A DNA stretch of 64,000 nt from Cladorrhinum sp. PSN259. Its lineage: Eukaryota; Ascomycota; Sordariomycetes; Sordariales; Podosporaceae. The notes below the pieces were generated by a model, which was not told where the DNA came from, searched no databases, and worked only from the letters and a program-made list of their open reading frames with translations. A program made the position numbers and the translations under genes. Location: the NCBI GenBank assembly GCA_033725935.1, contig MU867062.1, forward strand, positions 868,001-932,000, given 5' to 3'. Positions 1 to 10,800 of the stretch are shown here, one piece after another (positions within the stretch are counted from its first letter, which is position 1; each line of letters starts with the position of its first letter).

Positions 1-238
1 ATTCAAGCCTTCAAGAGAAGCACTTAACAACAGGTTTGCAACATGAACACAGGGTTTTGGGCAAATTTTCTGACTATCGTTTCGCCCTTGCCCCGCATCC
101 TCTAAAATAAGGTAATGGGCAGCAGAAGCAGCCCAGAATAATTTCAGGCATCGTCGGGCGTTTTGCATATCCTTTTTTTTCCACGTCAACATTCCAACTC
201 ACAATTCACAACACAACCCTGAACCCACATCGGCGACC

Positions 239-436
239 ATGTCGGACCTTCTACCAGAAACGATCCACGTCAAGCGGAAACGTGGCACTGAAGAGGCCCC
301 TGTTGGTTTTTTACCTCTCGTCTTTCACAACGAACCAAATATGGAGCAGTTGTTCTATAGCAATGAACATGAGGGGCAGAGAACTAATTATGCGTACGGT
401 TATCTAGACGAAGATTTAAACTGGGACGGTGAATGA
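239..436 (+). pseudogene. Truncated Iwr1-like N-terminal fragment
   Basis: This 65-codon frame starts at an ATG and opens with a peptide typical of fungal Iwr1, the RNA polymerase II nuclear-import adaptor: IHVKRKRGTEEAPV at about residues 9-22. Family members normally run to several hundred residues, with a central acidic region and a conserved Asp/Tyr-rich motif. Here the frame stops at TGA 434-436, with only a short acidic tail (YLDEDLNWDGE) after the opening. I found no continuation downstream in another frame and no convincing splice donor. It may be a decayed partial copy, a small derived protein, or the first exon of something I cannot follow. The family call rests on one short N-terminal motif. 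Confidence 0.4.
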
Positions 437-739
437 AATCGAAATGCATGAGCGGGAAAGCTTGAGTGATGAAGCCTAGGAACGTGGTGATGCAGCAAGT
501 CCGTTTATAAAGTCCTGGGTAGATTTGAAGGCTTGGTGAGTTGAGGATATCGATCACTCCTTGTCAGTGATCCAAAATATAAAGTGGGTTTCTCTTCTCC
601 AGGTATGCTGGTGCTGGAAAGCTCAAACAACAAACTCGATGTTTGGCAGAAAGAAAAATTGCGGATAGAAGTCAATTCCATTGACAAGTTGAAAGATCCG
701 CCGTTACGATAATTGAGAATATGGGAAAAATTTGGAGAA

Positions 740-750
740 AAAAGAAAAAA
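740..750 (-). terminator. Pol III terminator of tRNA-Arg
   Basis: Two A runs on the plus strand give T runs on the minus strand directly after the tRNA 3' end, the usual RNA polymerase III stop signal. Confidence 0.6.
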
Positions 751-751
751 T

Positions 752-834
752 CGACCCACGTGCGACTCGAACGCACAATCTTTGGTGATCTTGTAAACCG
801 AAAACCAACGCCTTAGCCATTAGGCCAGCGGGCC
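752..834 (-). tRNA. tRNA-Arg (anticodon TCG), intron-containing
   Basis: Read on the minus strand, the acceptor stem GGCCCGC pairs with GTGGGTC (two G-U pairs). The D arm is GCC/GGC and the T arm is GTGCG-TTCGAGT-CGCAC. The anticodon stem TTGGT/ACCAA encloses 17 nt instead of 7, which fits a loop with anticodon TCG followed by an intron of about 10 nt after position 37. The discriminator base is G. A T-run terminator follows at once. The decoded amino acid follows from the anticodon. Confidence 0.85.
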
Positions 835-1583
835 TTATCTGTTTGGATGTTTGTCTTGGTGGGGAAAATTGCTTACAGTGGCGTCTGGAGACCACTGATG
901 AGAAAATAAGCAGGGCGCCTGACTGGGAGTATCAACCAACGGACGGAGGATTAAGAAACTGAAGGTGGCTGCGTTCCACTACAAGATATAATGATATTTT
1001 GCTCGAATTTCAATGACTGCTGTCCGAGGGATTGGCAAGTCCTGATGGATATCCAGATATCATTCTGCGTTTGTCCGTTCTCCAATTTTATCAAGTGCTA
1101 CACCAAATATCCCGCTTCCATCATGATAACCTACCAATGAAATGAACACAATTTGGGTATCTCCTACATATGACTTTTGTACCACTCACCCAGCTCTCCC
1201 TCCTTCTAAGGAACAGGCCGCCATCCATATCTACACAACCTGGAAGCCAGGGATTCACCTCTGGCGCGATGCCGGGAGCTTCACAACATTTTTTGCTCAC
1301 CCGACCAATCCATTAGCTCTGCGGCCTCCAATCCAGGTTTCCGCCTCATATACTACATCCACTGACTCCTATTCTTGGCCTCCTGGTTGAGGCGGGTGTA
1401 TTCGGCATAGTCTTATGCCGTTACATCCCTGGTGCCATATCCCCGTAATGATGGCGTGAGGTATCCAGGAAATGACTTGGAGGTTGGCTGCGCTTTTTCC
1501 GAGTTCGTTTGTTGTAAGTCTTAACTCGGAAGCGCAACCGGTCCGATGTTGGAATGATAGCCAAAAAAAGAACACGCACCGCT
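835..1583. other. Intergenic, no gene seen
   Basis: Only short overlapping frames without recognisable motifs occur here. The right part is the 3' flank of the pseudokinase gene. I see no RNA gene or repeat. Confidence 0.5.
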
Positions 1584-3326
1584 TCAGTCCTCAACCTCGG
1601 GCGACAACACCCTCACCTTCTTGATGCCTCCCACGGCACCGAGTTTCGCATCCTGTATCCGCTTATTTCTGTCCCTTCTTACCCGCTCACCACGTAATTC
1701 CCTCTCCATCAGGAAAGGTGCCCAAGCATCATGATCCAGAGCCTCCTCGGCACTTGGCCTATCTTTAGGATCCCAAGCAAGCATCTTGAGCAAGAGATTG
1801 CGGAAAGCGGTACTGATCTTGCCCTTTCGGTGCTGGTCCTCTACCGTTTTGATCATAACACGGTAAGTTCGTTTGTTGATCCTGACGTCTGACGGAACGA
1901 TCACAAAAGCCGGGAGCCATGAAGCTGCGAGTGCCCAGATGTCTGTCTTGGCTGTGCATGGGTTCTCGGCGGTACTGGTCCAAACCTCTGGAGCAATCCA
2001 GCATTCTGGGTGACTTGGTTTGCCATATGGCTGGGCACTGACAGCAGGAGAGATGACTGCCTTAGTTGGGAGGTGATGCGTGGTCTCAGGGATTGGAGAA
2101 TCGCGCTCTCTTGAATGCAGGCTGGTTGTGCCTGGCATTATCAGAAGAGAATTAGGCCTGATCCTTCCATGGTATATGTCCCTCTCATGAAGCTTGATAA
2201 GGCCAGCGAGTGTCTGATGGAAGTAGCTGAGACGCTGGACAAAGTCGAGTTCTGCCCACGGCATAGAGTCGAAGTCGTACTCGGCAAGAGGCATCGAGTA
2301 GTAGACATCTTCATGATCTTCTGACGATTCGCACTGATCGAGTCGACATGGTGGTGAGTCGCCGTGCTCGCACCAGCTCGATATTAAGCCGTGTACCCCA
2401 GGATGGCTATCGCTGAAGAGCGACGCCACCCGTATCTCGTTCCTTATACGATCTTGCGAGTCCCGTTTGTACCGCATCTTTTTGACAGCGACTGGTTTGC
2501 CAGTGTGAAGCTGGACTCCGCAGTAGATCTGGGAGCCATGCTCACCATAATATAAAAGATGATGGATCCTGATATCCCAACACCGGAGGTGGTCCTCCGT
2601 CGGGACCAATGCAAGATGTTGTGACGGTCGTGCATTGCTTAGAGAAAGGATTGCATTGCGTTGCTCTCTAAACCTGTCGTGGTTCAGAGGGTCCAAGTTG
2701 AACTCGAGAACAAAGTGATAATCTCCAAACTGGAGACAGTTCCTCACCCTGAACAACACGCACGAATCTCGTCCCTTGACGCCGCCGTAGATTGTCAAGT
2801 CCTCGCCGTCTGCATCTCCATATTGATAGATGATGGGCTTGGAACACGCATTCCTCAAAACCAGAACTCCAGATTCAGGGTGGAAGAAGAGAACGGCATG
2901 TGCACTCTTGATTGACTCCCTCGCTCTTTTTGTGCCTGGAGAGTTTCCCGGTGGGCATAGAAGAATGTCGATTTTGGCGCAGGCAACGCCCTTCTCAATC
3001 AAACGCTGGGATGGCCCTGCACCGATGCGCCATCTGCCATTCGCCGATGCAAGAGCTTCATCCCCGTCTGGAATGTCGGAAAGTGGAGGAAGGGAAAGCA
3101 AATAGGCAATGCTATCCTCGTCGCTTATTAGGCAGGCGGGCGACGAGCTGGCAGGGCTGGCTTGCACGATTTCGAGAAGGTGCACCGCGGCGGCATTGTC
3201 GGGCAGGAACGATGCAAACTGCACCGCCTTTTCGGTGTTATCGTCTGAGGTCGAGGTAAAGCTTTCTGTTATCGCGTCATCGGAAGTACATTCCGCCTCC
3301 GAATAATCCGGCCGTGGAGTGGCCAT
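1584..3326 (-). CDS. FHA domain plus protein pseudokinase
   Basis: A 580-residue single-exon protein beginning at ATG. After a low-complexity N-terminus, residues about 115-210 look like a forkhead-associated domain (SAHAVLFFHPESG, then a YHFVLEF strand). Residues about 250-540 have kinase layout: VAVKK with the ATP-binding Lys near 282, a WIAPEVW segment near 443, TDIW near 461, and AWDPKDRPSAEEAL near 517-530. The glycine loop is degenerate. The catalytic HRD motif reads HGR (386-388), so the catalytic Asp is missing, and no DFG motif is visible. I infer a pseudokinase that binds phosphothreonine through the FHA domain and acts as a scaffold, perhaps descended from FHA kinases such as the Rad53/Chk2 group. 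It is divergent from the gene at 3695, with 368 bp between the starts. Confidence 0.8.
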   Translation of the reverse strand: MATPRPDYSEAECTSDDAITESFTSTSDDNTEKAVQFASFLPDNAAAVHLLEIVQASPASSSPACLISDEDSIAYLLSLPPLSDIPDGDEALASANGRWRIGAGPSQRLIEKGVACAKIDILLCPPGNSPGTKRARESIKSAHAVLFFHPESGVLVLRNACSKPIIYQYGDADGEDLTIYGGVKGRDSCVLFRVRNCLQFGDYHFVLEFNLDPLNHDRFREQRNAILSLSNARPSQHLALVPTEDHLRCWDIRIHHLLYYGEHGSQIYCGVQLHTGKPVAVKKMRYKRDSQDRIRNEIRVASLFSDSHPGVHGLISSWCEHGDSPPCRLDQCESSEDHEDVYYSMPLAEYDFDSMPWAELDFVQRLSYFHQTLAGLIKLHERDIYHGRIRPNSLLIMPGTTSLHSRERDSPIPETTHHLPTKAVISPAVSAQPYGKPSHPECWIAPEVWTSTAENPCTAKTDIWALAASWLPAFVIVPSDVRINKRTYRVMIKTVEDQHRKGKISTAFRNLLLKMLAWDPKDRPSAEEALDHDAWAPFLMERELRGERVRRDRNKRIQDAKLGAVGGIKKVRVLSPEVED

Positions 3327-3478
3327 TTTTTGAGTTTGTTAGGGAGACACAGACCGTGTGTGGACGTGTCGGGTGGCGTGAATTTTGTGGAGAGACGTCC
3401 AGTTGACCCCAGCCACTGATTGTGAAGTTGTCGCCAAGTCGCATCTGCCTGCCTGCTCTGCGCCTAATGTCACGTAGT

Positions 3479-3484
3479 CACGTG
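3479..3484. promoter_or_regulatory. CACGTG E-box in divergent promoter
   Basis: The perfect palindrome CACGTG is preceded by a second CACGT 8 bp upstream. It sits roughly midway in the 368-bp space between the divergent starts at 3326 and 3695. E-boxes of this kind are bound by fungal bHLH factors (Cbf1/Pho4/SREBP types). Use of the site is an inference. Confidence 0.4.
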
Positions 3485-3694
3485 TTCAAGGGTTTGGGCA
3501 ACCAACCACTGCTTTCCCACGAACCACAACTCATCAAACATCCCGCCCTGCCGCCAACACATCATTTCATCTTCCATCAAAACCGCATCCGTCATCATCG
3601 AACCCGATATCGTTCCCATCTGCGACGACGTCGATATTGACATAAAATACAATATTTGCATTAAAACCCATCGAAAATATACCGATTTTTAACT

Positions 3695-4354
3695 ATGTGC
3701 AAACGAAGGGCATCCGACGCTTTTCTCGAGCAACCCCTGCGCTCAACCAAGAGATCCAGAATCGAAAACGACTCACCAGACTCCAGCCCCCGTGCGCGCA
3801 GCCCAAAACCATGGCCAAGCATTGTCGAATACCACCACGCTCAAGATGTTGGAGATGCGAGAAGGAGAAAGTTTGAGATGCAAGCGCGAGCGGCGTTTGA
3901 TAAATCAGAGTCCCGTTTCCGCCAAGCTCGACAAGAATACATCAGATTCCGAAGGAACCGATTACCAAGTCCAGCGCCATCTGATGATGGGTCAGTGGAC
4001 TTTGACTCAGATGCAGACGAGTTTGGTTATGCGCCGTTGATGTTCAATCTCGACAACGAAGACCCACAGGTGGAGGACGTATTTGATGCTACCTTTGTGC
4101 GACAACTGAAGGAGGGGATGAGGAGGCAAGCGGCAGCATTATCTGTTGGAGGACAGAAGAGAGTTAGGCAGTGGCCAGCTGTTATTCCAGATCATCATAT
4201 CATTTCTCAACGAGGAGGTCAACGCGGGATTTCAAAAACGTCTCGGCCTAGGAGGGTCCGGACGTATCCGGGGGAGCAAAGGCTTACACGACAGAGCCGA
4301 CAGAGAAAGTTTTACGAGCTGGATTATTTTGGGAATGCTCGTTTGGTTTCATGA
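3695..4354 (+). CDS. Hypothetical basic/acidic nuclear-type protein
   Basis: A 219-residue frame from ATG with no family I recognise. The N-terminal third is rich in Arg, Ser and Pro, with nuclear-localisation-like clusters (STKRSRIE). A basic helix-prone stretch at about 55-90 (RRRKFEMQARAAF...) is followed by an acidic patch (DFDSDADEFGYAPL). The C-terminus is strongly basic (PRRVRTYPGEQRLTRQSRQRK). Composition suggests a nuclear or nucleic-acid-associated protein. It shares a short divergent promoter with the pseudokinase gene. A codon-biased overlapping frame at 4146-4688 is probably its shadow. No intron is needed. Confidence 0.55.
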   Translation: MCKRRASDAFLEQPLRSTKRSRIENDSPDSSPRARSPKPWPSIVEYHHAQDVGDARRRKFEMQARAAFDKSESRFRQARQEYIRFRRNRLPSPAPSDDGSVDFDSDADEFGYAPLMFNLDNEDPQVEDVFDATFVRQLKEGMRRQAAALSVGGQKRVRQWPAVIPDHHIISQRGGQRGISKTSRPRRVRTYPGEQRLTRQSRQRKFYELDYFGNARLVS

Positions 4355-5732
4355 GCATCCATGGAGGATGGATGCTAAATTTCACCATTTGCGGGATGAA
4401 CCCACAAAGGGAAGGGAACGAGAAAGCCAACTATTGCAAGATTTCAGCATGAGATCAAGCAACTCACAGAAGGATGGATTCAAGATCAAGCCCTCCCCCC
4501 TCTTATCGAGGGGAAATCGAGGGATTATGAGAGGCCCGCAGCCTATTGTCGCCATCTTTCGTCTTGGACCTGAACATGCAATGCCCACATCTCGAACTGG
4601 TCTCCAGGAACGCGACATGAGCAGAACCATGGTAGGATCATGGATAGAACCGAGATACAAGAGATGCCTTCCCGTTGTAGCTGGCTAGCGCCGAGCTCTG
4701 GTTCGGTATTCTCTAGGTTTCGGTTCTCTCCGATCGTCGCCGAGGTTTAGCTGCATGCTTAGCAAGTACTAGTACCTACGAGCTGGGAGACAAGGGCTGG
4801 ACATGCCAGAGGGAAAGAAGAGAAGAAGACAAGAAAAACAGACTTCGATGTGTGCACAAAGGAACGGCTTCTCGTTATTCGCAGAACGGAATCTGCAGTC
4901 AAGGCCAGAACGCTGTCATGGCGCAAGAACGCCCCAATCGTCGCAAGGGGAGGCGTCCAGAAATCATGTACAATTAGGAAGGAAAGGAAATTTGATACCC
5001 CCAAGCAGAACTTTGATTCTGCTTTTTTGTTTGGCGCATTTCCACTATCCCACTCTTGCAAACTGTGATTAAACCTGTGTTTTTGTAAATGTTTGGAAAC
5101 CCCCTTTTGAAAAACATTTTGCAAAGGTATATGGCCCTTCTTCTAAATAAACTCCTCGTCGTTACCTGCCTACACTTTTTTTTCTATTTTTCTTTTATTT
5201 GGCAATAAAAAAGGGGGAAGTCGAAAGAATCTAAAATCTGAGAGGATTGTAGTCGTGTCATGATATATATATATATATATGCCTATCAAAATCCAGTCCC
5301 AAGCCTGTGGTGGTGGTGATGGTGGTCTGATTCTTAGTAATAAATTCAATATATATCGGCGCTGTATGTACTTTTATATCTCTCAGCTTTCTGGCCCGAA
5401 AAGAAATTCTATCCGGACAGCTCCAAGCCATTTCTTGAATAAACTTTGGCGAAGCCCCATCTGCGTGTTTTATTCCTCGTGTTTTATTTTCCTTCGGTGG
5501 ACAGATGCAAGGAATATATCATATGTTTGTTGGTTAAGTTGAAGGATTAAATTCCGTTCCTATGATAGTAAACAAAAATAACATGATAAAATACACACAC
5601 TCGAAACAGAAAAACGCATTCGTGCCCCGTGGACTCCTTCCCGACCAGCGGGGAAAATCTACCTGTCCAGTTTCCTTCCTTCCCGCGCTAGTCTACTGCT
5701 GTGTAGTATCTGCCACGATGTGCGACTCATCT
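4355..5732. other. Intergenic, AT-rich, short (TA)n
   Basis: No supported gene. The stretch holds a T-rich segment around 5170-5200 and a (TA)n microsatellite at about 5262-5280. It is probably 3' flanking sequence for the converging genes on both sides. Confidence 0.5.
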
Positions 5733-7741
5733 CTATCCCTCTAGCAGCCCCCAGATTTCCTCCCACCCACCCTGTCTTTCCTGGCCCTTCCGTTTCCCGC
5801 TTAGCACGTCCCGCAGATCAAATAACCTCACCATAAAAAGCTCCTCGTCATTTGGCTTTTGCCCATCCGTCAGGCTAGCCACTTTTCTTAGACAGTCCCT
5901 GTATACTGTCCTGTCGTATCGATCACCTTCCACAATTCTTCCTTCGTTCTCATCTGCAAAGAGTGACGAGATATTTCCCATTACGGCCAGGAATATCAGG
6001 ACTGGTTTCAACTCTGTGGGTTCGGGCGATAGCGGACGGGATAGAAGAGGATCAAAGTTGTTCGTGCCAAACTGGGTGATGATCGCCTGCAGGTGTTGCC
6101 TCAGTAGGCTAAGCAGCACAGCATATCCTCCCAGGTTTCTTGGCCAGTCAGGTAAGAGCTCTTTAAGAAAGAGCAGTGCAGCAATGCGTAATGCTGGCTC
6201 GATGTGGTTGTTGGCCAGTGTGGGAATGATAGGGATTGAATGACGCAGACGGTGGTTAGTTGTATAATTCTCAGTGGTTGTTGAGGAGGTGCTCCCGCTA
6301 CTGGTGACAGCGGTGGTAATGGTCGGGATACCACTAAAGTAGGGGTTCGCGCTACATGAATCTGACGATGACTCTCTTAGAGGGGCAGGCCGAGTAATAA
6401 GTGTATGCATAATCGCTTGCCAGTCTTCGGTGAAGACCTGAGGATCGAATTTCACGTTTCCTCCTGAATGTCCAGCAAGTCGAACGACAGAGGCAAAAGC
6501 CGCGAGGGAAGATAGGACGTCAATGACCTCTTGATTAACGCGCAAGGGGCGAAGAAGGCCGATAAGCTTGCCACATGCATATTCGCGGACGTCAAGAGGA
6601 AGAATGGTCGATATAGAATCGTAACGTCGTTGAAATGTGAGATATGGTGTAGTTGCTAGTGCAGCAGCTCCTTTAAGGTCGGCTCTGTGTAATAGGCCGT
6701 AACTCGTTAGTTGTTACCGCTTTAGGACAAGGGATACAAAAAACATTCGGGGTTAACCCCTTACGTATGAATCATCTCCAGCAACCAAGACGGCAATCCT
6801 CCCAAACCTCCATTTACGTCAAGAAGTTTCTGCAAGCCCCTCATGTGCATGTGCCAGTGATCGAGACGCCCAACGTAACACTGTTCGAGGTTCTGTTAGT
6901 CTGTTGTGTGCCGGTTTCAGGGGTAACCAAAACAGAGACTCACTCCCATCCGAGCCAAACTAGCGATACACTGCAGAGTAACCACATCAGCAGCATGGTT
7001 TTGATCCAGCTTGCGGTTCAAGATGGAACATATCTTGGATATATGATAAGCAAATCCCTTCGGATCGGTCTCGGAGTTGACGATTGCTTCCGCAATGGTT
7101 CCGCGCATTAAGACGCAGTGCAGAGAAGCAATGTCACTCGTCACCATGCTGTAAAAGTCGTCACCCCCAATCGGGTTATACGCCAAGATATTCTCGTACG
7201 GGTATGTCTGATGCGGAACCTGGGCGTAATAGTGATGGAACAACTTCCACTCGTCATCGGAAAGTGTTTCTTGCGTGGTCCACGCGGAGGGTGAGCTGAC
7301 GGGTGATCCCATGATTCTCGGATCGATGGCAAAATTTGCCTGTGGCCCTAGCAAAGCACCATGTTGACCCGAAGCATCCCCGCCAGATGGTGTCAAGGAT
7401 GAAGAGCGAGACGATCTGCGAGAGGAACAACCAGGCGAGGTCGGTAAACGTTGCTCCCTCGGATTGGCCCTTCGCCGAGGCTTCCTTCCCTGTCCTGAGT
7501 CCGACACAAAACTGATCTCTGTGCCTTGACGAGGTTCGTTTCCCTTTTCGACAAATTTTACCTGACGTAGGAAAGGCCTTGATGCATCTGTCGTCGTAAA
7601 GTTGTCTGGTCCCGACGGGGTAGGGTCCTGAGCGGATGTGTTGACAAAGGAGATCCCGTTGAATTTTTGCCTTGAAACCTGAAGCCCTCGGCGTGTGTTG
7701 ACGAGTTTTCCATCTTTGATGGTTGAATTGAAGTGGTCCAT
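5733..7741 (-). CDS. DUF3468-type fungal regulator without zinc cluster
   Basis: Three exons on the minus strand, 6944-7741, 6765-6880 and 5733-6684, give 621 residues. Intron 1 has donor GTGAGT and an ACTAAC branch point, and the joined frame reads ARMG then CYVGRLDHWHMHMRGLQ. Intron 2 (donor GTAAGG) is followed by ADLKGAAALATTPYLTFQ. The DHW-H-HMRGLQKLL-NGG segment and the helix-rich C-terminal half match the fungal-specific transcription factor domain of the DUF3468/Fungal_trans_2 group. The N-terminal third is basic (GRKPRRRANPREQR) and disordered. No CxxCRxxKxxC Zn2Cys6 motif is present, nor did I find one upstream in any minus frame. It may therefore act as a co-regulator or have lost its DNA-binding exon. 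The target pathway is unknown. Confidence 0.75.
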
Positions 7742-9087
7742 TGCCCTCAGAGGAGGTCGAGCTGCTGCTTACTGCGGAGTTGGCGCGAGTCGTAACGTTA
7801 CCAACAAAGGGCTTGGAGATGGAAATCCACGAAATCCATGGGAAGAAGGGGAGAACAATCTGATCATATATCGAGCGAATGGATGCGTCAGATTTGCAAT
7901 TGTAAATCCTCATATCCCTCTGCCTGCTCGTAAGGGGAGTTGACGCATCTTCGGGGAGGCTGCATCGCCGGCCGCTTAAGATGCCATAATTACTTTGGCC
8001 TGCTCGTGAGATGATACCTATGTCCGGTTTATGGCACCTACAGCGCCCGCCGTGACAGGACCTGACAGGGCTGCAGGTGGCAGATCTTAGGAGATAGTTT
8101 GGTGAGCATTGGGCGCGGTGCTGCTGGGAAAGCAAACAGCAGGCTAAGCTATTCACGGCAATACTTCCCAATCCGGACGTCATTCTAGGGTGAGTTATAG
8201 GCGTAAAGTACCCAAGCAAATCAGCAATTGCTCCTCCACGAGCTTCCAAATTAGGCTCAAAGCAGCGGGGACTGTAAGGAGAAGTACAGTAGCTGGGGAG
8301 TGTATGAGTAATCTGTTGGAATTACGAGGCTGCCCCAAGATATCGAACCGCAACACCTGGTATGTATGATTTGCTGTAACTCGGGCTATGGCCTAGGACC
8401 CTCAGCAGGTGGAGTAATCTGAAGGCGATGTTGGTCATCTAGACGACGTATAGTGGTGGCATCGTGCGGTTCCCAGTCAAGTTTCCCCGTACTCTCTCAC
8501 AGTGTGGGCTTGATAAGCGAAACCGCCTCCCGTCTAGCGTAACGAAGCCGGACCCTCAGTGGAACTGCGGGAAGATCGTGCTGTTTGTGTTGGTGAACGG
8601 CACATGGCCGGCTAGGGCCATGTTTGTGTTCCCTCATTCTGTTACCGGGAAGTCGGTATCGAACCTGTGATAGAACCAATTGATTTGGGGGCAATGGAAG
8701 TTGTTGAAAACATACAAGATCGAAACACCATGGTCCAGGGTACCGAACGTGGGACTGACCGGACGCTGGGGTCTCACGTCAGCAGCTTATGTATGCAGTC
8801 AGCGCTTTGTCAAAGGGGCCGGAGCTTTTCTGGCAAAATTTGTTCCTGTTTCTGGCAGAGGAGACATGAGAATTACGGCCGCGTTTATTCGAGGTCAGGC
8901 ACTCTATCTCAGACGTATGTCATGGTGCGAGTCTGCGCCGTCATGCAGGTGTGTATGATGGAGGATCACAGATGTAACCCCCATCTAATTGTGCATAGCC
9001 AAGACCCATCTGTACATGATGGCTTCGCACCATTGATCAAGGTGAGATACGGATATGAGACAACCGCAGTGCCTCACGAGTTACATC
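7742..9087. other. Intergenic, no gene seen
   Basis: This is the upstream region of the DUF3468-type gene and the 3' flank of the PrpF gene. Overlapping frames have no recognisable motif. A Cys-containing minus frame near 8000-8150 was checked for a zinc cluster and did not fit. Confidence 0.45.
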
Positions 9088-10236
9088 CTAGTAGAACACC
9101 TCCCCCTTCATCAGGATACGGGCGGTTCGGTGCAACTCGGCCGAGAGAACTTGGCCGTTTTTGACACTCGTCCCGACATCAAGCCTGCCGCTAGGATGCC
9201 CGATGACAATAGCATCAGCTTCGTCGATGTTTATGACGAGCTGATTGGGTATGGTGCCGGCGAGGCGGCAGGCCGCACCGAGGCACAAAGCTAACGTTAG
9301 TGGCGCAGCCTTGTGAGCTTGGCCCATGGATAAAGCGAGGCATTTGATGTTCAAGCCGCGAGTCTGTCCTGTGATGTCGGGCGGGAAGATGAGAATAATC
9401 TTTGGTACGCTCTCGATCTTTGGATCAAGACCCATCATGGAGGCACCTGCTTGCCTAATCTGCTCCAAGCGGGCCTTTAACGCCACGTCTCCTTCCACCC
9501 TGGTGGGATCCAAAGTCTCGGGATTTGGTAGGCCTAGGTCAGAGACGCGGATGAAAACTCCAGGATTAGACACGTCGACTAGAGAGGCCTCGATGGTGCT
9601 GCCGTCGCCAAGCGTAAGCATGTCGACAGGATTTCCAGTGGGAAGGGTTTTGCCTGTCTTTGCACCTCCGGGTTTGATGAAGCTGAGCACAATCTTAGAG
9701 TGCCTTCCCGGAACGCCATCCATCTCGTAATCGCCCTGGGGTTCGTATCGGGAAGGAACCCCTGATACCTTGAACCGTGAGTGTACAACCTTGGACGTGT
9801 TGGTATTGAAGACGCGGACGACAGCCGTCTCGGCACCAATGTCAGAATTTGACTCTATCCTGGGTGTCTTGATGAGCCCCTCGTCCAAGCTCACCGGGCC
9901 AACAGTGGATGACATGTTTCCGCAGTTGCCAGCCATGTCCAGGCTTCCATCTTTGATGCCAACTTGGATAAATGTAAATTCAACGTCAGCGTCTGGTCGC
10001 GAGGAGGGCGACAGGACGCAAATCTTGGAAGTGGATGAGATGCCCGAGCCCATCCCGTCTAGCTGACGCCCGTACGGGTCCGGTGATCCCATGGCAGAGG
10101 GTAAAATGGTGTGCCAGTCAGATTTTGGTGGCAAGTGGTGGGCGTGAATGACCAGGCCATTGGACGTCCCTCCTCGGGCGAAGATGGCAGGAAAACTTCG
10201 CCTTGCGGCTTCCCGGCACATTTGAGTTGCATACAT
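9088..10236 (-). CDS. PrpF-family isomerase (DUF453)
   Basis: A 382-residue uninterrupted frame from ATG, close to the usual family length of about 390. It starts with the family signature FARGGTSNGLVI near residues 19-30, then has IQVGIKDGSLDMAGNCGNMSS-type sequence, which carries the conserved Cys, and a C-terminal repeat of the diaminopimelate-epimerase-like fold. PrpF proteins isomerise methylaconitate or methylitaconate-type substrates next to the methylcitrate cycle. Fungal members are often of unknown substrate. No other methylcitrate-cycle genes are visible nearby, so the pathway is open. It looks intact, is apparently cytosolic (no targeting peptide seen) and needs no intron. Confidence 0.85.
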   Translation of the reverse strand: MYATQMCREAARRSFPAIFARGGTSNGLVIHAHHLPPKSDWHTILPSAMGSPDPYGRQLDGMGSGISSTSKICVLSPSSRPDADVEFTFIQVGIKDGSLDMAGNCGNMSSTVGPVSLDEGLIKTPRIESNSDIGAETAVVRVFNTNTSKVVHSRFKVSGVPSRYEPQGDYEMDGVPGRHSKIVLSFIKPGGAKTGKTLPTGNPVDMLTLGDGSTIEASLVDVSNPGVFIRVSDLGLPNPETLDPTRVEGDVALKARLEQIRQAGASMMGLDPKIESVPKIILIFPPDITGQTRGLNIKCLALSMGQAHKAAPLTLALCLGAACRLAGTIPNQLVINIDEADAIVIGHPSGRLDVGTSVKNGQVLSAELHRTARILMKGEVFY

Positions 10237-10800
10237 GTTCCTTTATTCTGATACGGGAGCCAGTCTCTAACGGATGACTAGATGTGTGGTTGATGAGCCC
10301 CGCCGCAGTTCTGCGTCGGAGGAAACAAAAAGAAAAAACGTGGAAAGTACTGGCTTTCGACGGCGCCGAGGGGAAAGATGGTCGCTGGCTGGCCCCTTCC
10401 TTTCTCGGCATGGCGGGCGGATGGTGATTGGCCACTCAGAATCCTGGAAAGCCGAAAACCCTAACCCATAGATCCAATCGACCCCTGAAACGAAAGTCCC
10501 CTTGAATGCTGACTGTATACGAAGAAAATCGCTGCCTAGTGGCTTGCTGCAGTCTCGTGGTATAGGTTTTAATTTAAAGATTTCAAGACAGATTCCTTCT
10601 GTTGTGTTAAAACGTCAAAACCATGCATACATTCAGTTGACACCGCTGTTGCCTACTTTGCGCGGTATCAAGTATGAGAGGAAGGAACGATCTGATCCTC
10701 AACCCTGCATGCGATGACCGGCCCCGACAGAATGGAAAAGTAAAGCCGAACATGGAACTTTCCCAATTCCCACCCGATTATCCATGCGCGGATCGTAATT
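10237..10800. other. Intergenic, no gene seen
   Basis: Upstream region of the PrpF gene and 3' flank of the broken DUF3176 gene. No motif-bearing frame or repeat was recognised. Confidence 0.45.

Noticed and set aside
4146..4688. 180-codon plus-strand frame overlapping the gene at 3695
   Set aside because: It overlaps a better-supported frame and has no recognisable motif.
7254..8249. 331-codon minus frame with several Cys residues, checked as a zinc-cluster exon
   Set aside because: Cys spacing does not fit Zn2Cys6 or a copper fist, and the frame conflicts with the supported exon at 6944-7741.
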